A DNA stretch of 64,000 bases, from positions 1,128,501 through 1,192,500 of the forward strand of contig JACVTC010000023.1 of the NCBI GenBank assembly GCA_016946835.1, given 5' to 3'. The DNA is from Neocallimastix lanati (nom. inval.). Lineage: Eukaryota > Neocallimastigomycota > Neocallimastigomycetes > Neocallimastigales > Neocallimastigaceae. Positions 58,269-64,000 of this stretch are shown here, piece by piece. Numbering within the stretch: position 1 is the first letter of the stretch; every line of letters begins with the position of its first letter. The position numbers and the translations under genes were made by a program. The notes under the pieces are model-generated. The model had not been told where the DNA came from. It ran no database searches and saw only the letters and a program-made list of their open reading frames with translations.

Positions 58269-59368
58269 TATTATTTAACTAATATACAAAGTAGTATTAA
58301 TTACTATTTATTAGCATTATAGATATATATATATTTATTTATATATTATTAATTATTGATTATTATTTGTATTTTTGTTATTAATGGTTATTTAAAACTA
58401 TTTATTTATTTATTATTATTATTATTGTATTAGTAATATTATTAGAAATAGTATTATTACATAATAATATTATTTATTTATATATTTATTTGTTATATAA
58501 ATATTGAAAGTATTAATTACTATTAATTTTTTATTATCATTAAAAATATATTTTTAATCATTCGCTTTAAATAATATATGTATATATCCACATTTTATTA
58601 TATATCAAATTGGCTATAATTGTTACATGTAAAACTCTAAAAAATGATATAGAATGAAATTATCAACTTTAATTAATAATAAAATATCGTACATAAAATT
58701 ATTATAAAAATAAATTATAATTAACATGATTAAAATATCATTAGCTTGTTATAACATTTATTGTTACGTATTATATTATAAATTATTCATAACTAAAATT
58801 ATTAATAACATAAAAATATATGCATTTTTAAATGAATTAAATAATTTATTTATTTATTTGAAATTACTTTTAAAATAATTGAATTTTATTTTAATTTTTA
58901 TAATTTTTTTTAATATCATTAAGATAAAATATAAATATTCAAAAATAATTGATTAAATCATTAAATATTAAAAATATATACTAAAATATATATTCATTAA
59001 ATGTATAATATTAATATTTATCTTATATTTATATCAAATATTAAATAAATAATTATTAATATCAAAAATAAGTAAATAAATTTTTATTCCCTTATTAAAT
59101 AAAGAAAAAGATAGAATTAAGTTATATTCTTCATCAAAACAAAAATGTTAATTTTTGAATAATCGGAAAAAAAAATTAAAATTTTAGTATTTATATTTTG
59201 CATATTTTTTTTTTTTTTTTTTAATTAATAATACAAATAGTTATTTTTTTTTTAATGATAAAGAATATGTTAATTTATATTTTGATAAGCTAACTATCTA
59301 AATTATTTTAAATTAATAATTTTGTGATTTTATAGATTTATTGGACCATATTCGATTATAATTTAAAA

Positions 59369-59408
<40 letters not shown>

Positions 59409-59808
59409 AATTAGCCCATTATTAATAAATTAATATATAGTTAGCCCATTGTAATATATATCAATATAAACTAATTAATAATTTATCATTTTTGAATTTA
59501 GAAAAATATAATATGTAAATTTATACAATCATCACAATATTCTTAGAATTTATAATTATCTTATTTTTTAAAAAATAAAATAAAAATTGTATTAAAAATA
59601 AAAAATAAAAATAAAAATTAGCATATTGCCCTTTTTCTATGTATTTATTATTATTATTATATATATGTATAATCTTTGAAAAGAAAAAAAAAGTACAGTA
59701 ATTCTTATATATTACATTTCTTTAATAATAATTTTTTTAAACTATTTAGTTTTATATATTTTTGTAATTTACTATCTTATAAATTATATTGTAATTACTT
59801 TTTATTAT

Positions 59809-59848
<40 letters not shown>

Positions 59849-60370
59849 ATGGCATGATATATAATAGAAAATAAATAAATATAAAAATGGCTATTTTTTT
59901 ATTTTTATGGCATATTTTCATTTTATTCAAAAATTTTTAAATTGAATATATTTAATATAATTTATATATCAAATAATAATTATTATATATAATGTAATTA
60001 AATAAAGAAATAAAATAAAAAAAAAAAATAAAAAATTACATACGCCCTTCATTTACTATTTTTTTTATAAAAAAAGCGAAAAAAAAAATATATATATATA
60101 TATAATAAATTAAAAGTTTCATATTACGAATTAGTATTGTTTCCATTATTAAAAAATATATATATTAAAAATAATATTTATGTTATAAATTTAAAAATTT
60201 CATATTGAATTAATAATTTGCCAATGTCTCTCTAGATTAATTAATGAATATTTGATATGACTAAACTCAAATTGATAAAGATTACATTATTTAAAAAAAA
60301 AAAAAAAAAAAAAAAAAGAAAAACAGATATTGAAATTCCTTATACCATGAATAATTATATTTTGGTATAA

Positions 60371-60590
60371 AATAATTATTGGAGTATTATTAAAATAATA
60401 CTTCAATAATTATTATACATTATTCTAAATGACATTATTATAATCATAGTAATAAATATCTATGATTACTATTATTAAGGAACGTAAAAATTTTTGTATC
60501 ATATAATAATATTATAAATAATTTTAAATAGCTTTAGGAACGTAAAATCTTTATATAATATAATAATATTATAAATAATTAAGTATATTA
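60371..60590. repeat. Inverted repeat followed by a 59-bp direct duplication
   Basis: Arms AATAATTATTGGAGTATTATT (60371-60391) and its reverse complement (60394-60414) pair with one mismatch and a 2-nt loop. Just downstream, AGGAACGTAAAA...ATAATAATATTATAAATAAT occurs twice (60479 and 60537). Together they form a compact structured block in the intergenic region. Confidence 0.65.
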
Positions 60591-61946
60591 ATAATATCAG
60601 AAAAAAATAGGATTATTGACGGAAGGTTATAAGTTTAATGGAATGAATATCAAATTAGCTAAATTATAAAAAAAAAAACTTGTACATAATATATTTAATA
60701 TATGCAAGTATTTATTACAATACATTTTAATATTTTAAGTAAATAAACAAAATAGTATAATAAATATACAATTACATCATATTCATTATTGATTATTAAT
60801 AAAATACAATTATTAAAGTTCCATAAAAACTTATTAAATATGTACTTTTTTTTAAAAATTTTAATAACTATATATATAGTTTTGTAATAAAAATTGATCT
60901 AATCAATTATATAAATATTTTTTATTTATTTATTATTTACATTTATACTTATTTACTTATTTACTTATTTATTTATATATTTATTTATATATCTATTTAC
61001 TTATTTATATATTTATTTATTTATTTACATATATTATTTTTAAAAAATTTTAATTAAATATTAATTATCATTAATTTATTCTATTATATTCTTTTTTTTT
61101 TTATTTGAATTATTTGAATTATTCTATATAATATATATTTATATATTTTAAATATTAATAATATATTATGAATATACTTTATTAATATTATTTCTAAATA
61201 TATATATTATTATTCATATATAATAATGTAATAAATTCTATTTTTTATTCAAAATATATTTAAATTGAATATAATCATTTATTAATAAATTAAATTTTTC
61301 ATTATTGACTTTTCTTATTTTATTTTTTCATATAAATTTTTTAATTAACATTATATCTTTAATATTAAATAAAAACCATTATTTAATAAAAAATATTTAA
61401 AAAATAAATTAAAAAAAAATGAGTTAAAGCTCAAAATATATTCAAAAAATATATGTGGCTTTTATTATAGTTTTTAATATATATCATTTTAAATTATTAT
61501 TCATATTGGCCTATATTAATTAAATAAAATATTACCATATTTTAATTGTATGAGGCTTGCGGATTTTTCAAGGGGTATTTCAAATATATAGAATAAGGAA
61601 TTATTAAATATATCAATAAAAAAAAAATATTTTATATAAAATAAAAAAAATATTCCTTTTTTTTTTTATTATTTTAAGCAAAAAAAATACTTTTTTATTA
61701 TTTATAATATAAAAAAAGTAATTGTTAAATCATTAATAATTTAACAAATTTTAAAAAAAAAAAAGGTAAATAAAAAATAAAAATTATTATATGATATTAT
61801 ATTAATGTTAATATGAAATAGTTGTAATTTGGAATTTGAAAATTTTAAATTTATATTGATTAAATGGTTCTACCATCAAAATTTTCTTTTTTTTTTTTTT
61901 TTTTATTTTATATTATATTCAGAATAGTTAAATATAAAAATATATG

Positions 61947-62016
<70 letters not shown>

Positions 62017-62328
62017 AATGGTGAACATTGAAATTAATATAAATATTAAATAGAAAATAAAAATTATAAAATAGAAATTAAAATATAGTAATAATAATAA
62101 TTTAAAAGTTTAGGTTAAATAAACTTTTTTTATTATTATTAATACATAAATAATAAATGCTTATAAATATTTTTTTTTTTCCTTTTTTTTTTTTTTTTTT
62201 TTTTCAAAAATTGTAATTTGAAATTTAAATTTTTATGATTATATAAAAAAAAAAAAAAAAAAGATATTATTTATAAATTCATATTATATTAATTTCATAT
62301 ATTATTTTAAATTGCATAAATTCTTATA

Positions 62329-64000
62329 ATGTATATATCTCTAATCTTATTTTTTTTATTTTTGGTGTTCTTTTTTATAATTAAAAATTTTAAAAAAAGC
62401 AGTAAAGCTAAATACAAATCTTTACAGAAATCAATTTTACCTATTGATTGTAATTGTATTACTACACAATACACGTATAATTCAATTGGTTCAAGTAAAA
62501 TACCCAAACTTCAGTCTTTTCTAAGGAATAATTTAATTTCTCCATATCAAGCTAAAAGTACATACTCTATTTCAATTGATAAACATAGGATAAACTCAAA
62601 CAAAATGAGTAAGATTGATACTACCGCACGTTTAGAAAAATTAAGGGAATTAATGAAAAAGAAGGATGTTAATGCCTACATTATCCCAACTGAAGATGCT
62701 CACCAAAGTGAATACATTTCTGATTCTGATAAACGTCGTGAATTCATTTCTGGATTCAACGGTTCCGCTGGTATTGCTGTTGTTACTCAAGGTGATAATT
62801 GTAATCATGCTGCTCTTTGGACAGATGGTAGATACCACTTACAAGCTTCCAAGCAATTAGATAGTAATTGGACTTTAATGAAGAGTGGACTTCCAGGAGT
62901 TCCAACTAAGGAACAATGGCTTATTGATACCCTTCCACATAAGGCTAAAGTTGCTATTGATGCTAAGTTAATTTCTGTTGTTGAAGCTGAATCTCTTAGC
63001 AAGGTTTTATCTGAATCTCCAAAACAAATTCAACTTGTTACTAATATTAAGGAAAATCTTGTTGATCAAGTTTGGACTGATCAACCAGCTCAACCAAATG
63101 GTGAAATTATTCCACTTGGTATTGAATACACTGGTAAATCTCATGAAGACAAGCTTGCTGATTTACGTAAAATCTTTGAAGAAAAGAATGTTGATGGTTA
63201 CATTATTACCGCTTTAGATGAAATTGCTTGTAAGTATTATCAAAATAATAATAATAATAATAATTTTTTTTAAAATATAGATTTCAAAGTGATGAAAAAT
63301 AGAAAATGGAATATAAATAATTATTTTTATTTGATTATAATTATTAATATAAATATGGCTATTTTAATTATTTAGTATTATTTTATTTAATATGAAGTTT
63401 TAAAATTAAAATTTGAAAATAATATATAATATATATAATAATAAATTGAAATTAAATTAAATATTTATTTATTAATTTATTTGTTTTAATAAAAAAAAAA
63501 TTTTTTTTTTTTTCTTTATATAATATTAAAAATTCAATAAGGGATGTTCAATATGAGAGGATCTGACATTGATTATAACCCAGTATTTTATTCATTTGCT
63601 GCTGTTACCAAGACTGATGCTGTTATATATACTGGTAATGGTAAGGTATCTAAAGAAGTTACTGCTCATTTAGGTCCATCTGTACGTATTCGTCCATACG
63701 CTGTTGTTTATGAAGAATTAAAAGAATTCAGTAACCTTGAAACTATCAATAAGTTATGGGTGAGTAAGGGATGTAACCTTGCTTTATATGAAGCTCTTGG
63801 TGGAAAAAAGAAAACAGATATTGTTACTTCTCCACTTACTATTCCAAAGGCTATTAAGAATGAAGTTGAATTAAATGGTTTCCGTGAATGTAATCGTTAT
63901 GATATTTCTGCTTTAGTTAAATACTTTGCCTGGTTAGAAAATGAACTTTGTGTTAAGAATAACACTGAATTAACTGAATTTGCTGCAGCTGAAAAGCTTG
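62329..64000 (+). CDS. Xaa-Pro aminopeptidase (aminopeptidase P, M24 family), N-terminal part, cut by window edge
   Basis: Metallopeptidase removing the N-terminal residue before proline. Exons 62329-63229 and 63542-64000 join as EIA|WMFNMRGSDIDYNP. From Met93 (62605) the match to cytosolic aminopeptidase P is immediate: LRELMKKKDVNAYIIPTEDA, HQSEYI..RREFISGFNGSAG, LWTDGRYHLQA and SGLPGVPTKEQW. Creatinase-like N-terminal domains I and II are complete, and the metal-binding pita-bread domain begins near the window end. The frame stays open for 92 codons before Met93. The first 18 residues are very hydrophobic, then come basic, Ser-rich, nearly acid-free residues (SFLRNNLISPYQAKSTYSIS). This could be an organelle presequence or signal anchor giving a second isoform, or it could be 5' untranslated sequence. 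Composition from about 62400 is less A/T-extreme than true intergenic DNA. Translation surely includes the part from 62605; the upstream start is uncertain. Confidence 0.92.

Larger units (their letters stand above)
57118..62328. other. 5.2-kb A/T-rich intergenic region with repeats
   Basis: Contains a 44-bp tandem duplication (core AAACATATTTTAAATATAAA, 58072-58160), an (ATTT)n array of about 100 bp (58165-58268), an inverted repeat at 60371-60414 and a duplication of about 59 bp starting AGGAACGTAAAA at 60479 and 60537. It also has long poly(A) runs (59370-59406, 59818-59847, 61948-61993). The phrase GAGGCTTGCGGATTTTTCAA near 61552 stands out in composition but is too short to interpret. 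No gene is seen. Confidence 0.65.

Overview
The window looks like nuclear DNA of an extremely AT-rich, intron-rich eukaryote. The best match is an anaerobic gut fungus (Neocallimastigomycota). The reasons are kilobases of nearly pure A/T between genes, short AT-rich GT..AG introns, genes standing out as GC islands, Asn homopolymers encoded by AAT/AAC runs, TAA at every stop codon seen, and a giant ankyrin ORF with a decayed relative beside it. A dictyostelid is less likely because intergenic gaps reach 7 kb and one gene has 15 exons. The species call is inference.

Layout. 1-1842 (-): 5' part of a class I myosin, cut by the window edge. 5337-5735: inverted-repeat element built from 15-bp modules. 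6396-12284 (-): SMG7/EST1-like nonsense-mediated-decay protein, 11 exons. 13913-15672 (+): Trm8-type tRNA m7G46 methyltransferase, 7 exons including a 9-nt microexon. 18712-19086: GC-rich island without an ORF, a candidate structured RNA. 21982-25693 (+): MICAL-type FAD monooxygenase whose FAD fold is interrupted by about 365 residues of charged coiled coil. 26870-27380 (-): faint gag-like relic. 27640-31610 (+): ankyrin pseudogene containing an in-place inverted segment. 32154-32650: tRNA-derived SINE. 33139-39879 (+): intact 2246-residue ankyrin protein. 40976-48843 (-): BAR-SH3-SH3 protein of about 1891 residues in 15 exons, four of them under 30 nt. 56146-57117 (+): secreted protein with four six-cysteine repeats. 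62329-64000 (+): 5' part of aminopeptidase P, cut by the window edge.

Exon boundaries were derived by hand from GT..AG sites plus reading-frame continuity. For the SMG7, Trm8, MICAL and BAR-SH3 genes the exon lengths sum to whole codon numbers ending in one stop. Several genes concern the actin cortex and membrane (myosin I, MICAL, BAR-SH3), but they are scattered on both strands with long gaps. No operon-like organisation is implied. The strongest candidate for something undescribed is the MICAL protein with the inserted coiled coil. Next come the module-built inverted repeat, the unidentified RNA-like island and the cysteine-repeat secreted protein.
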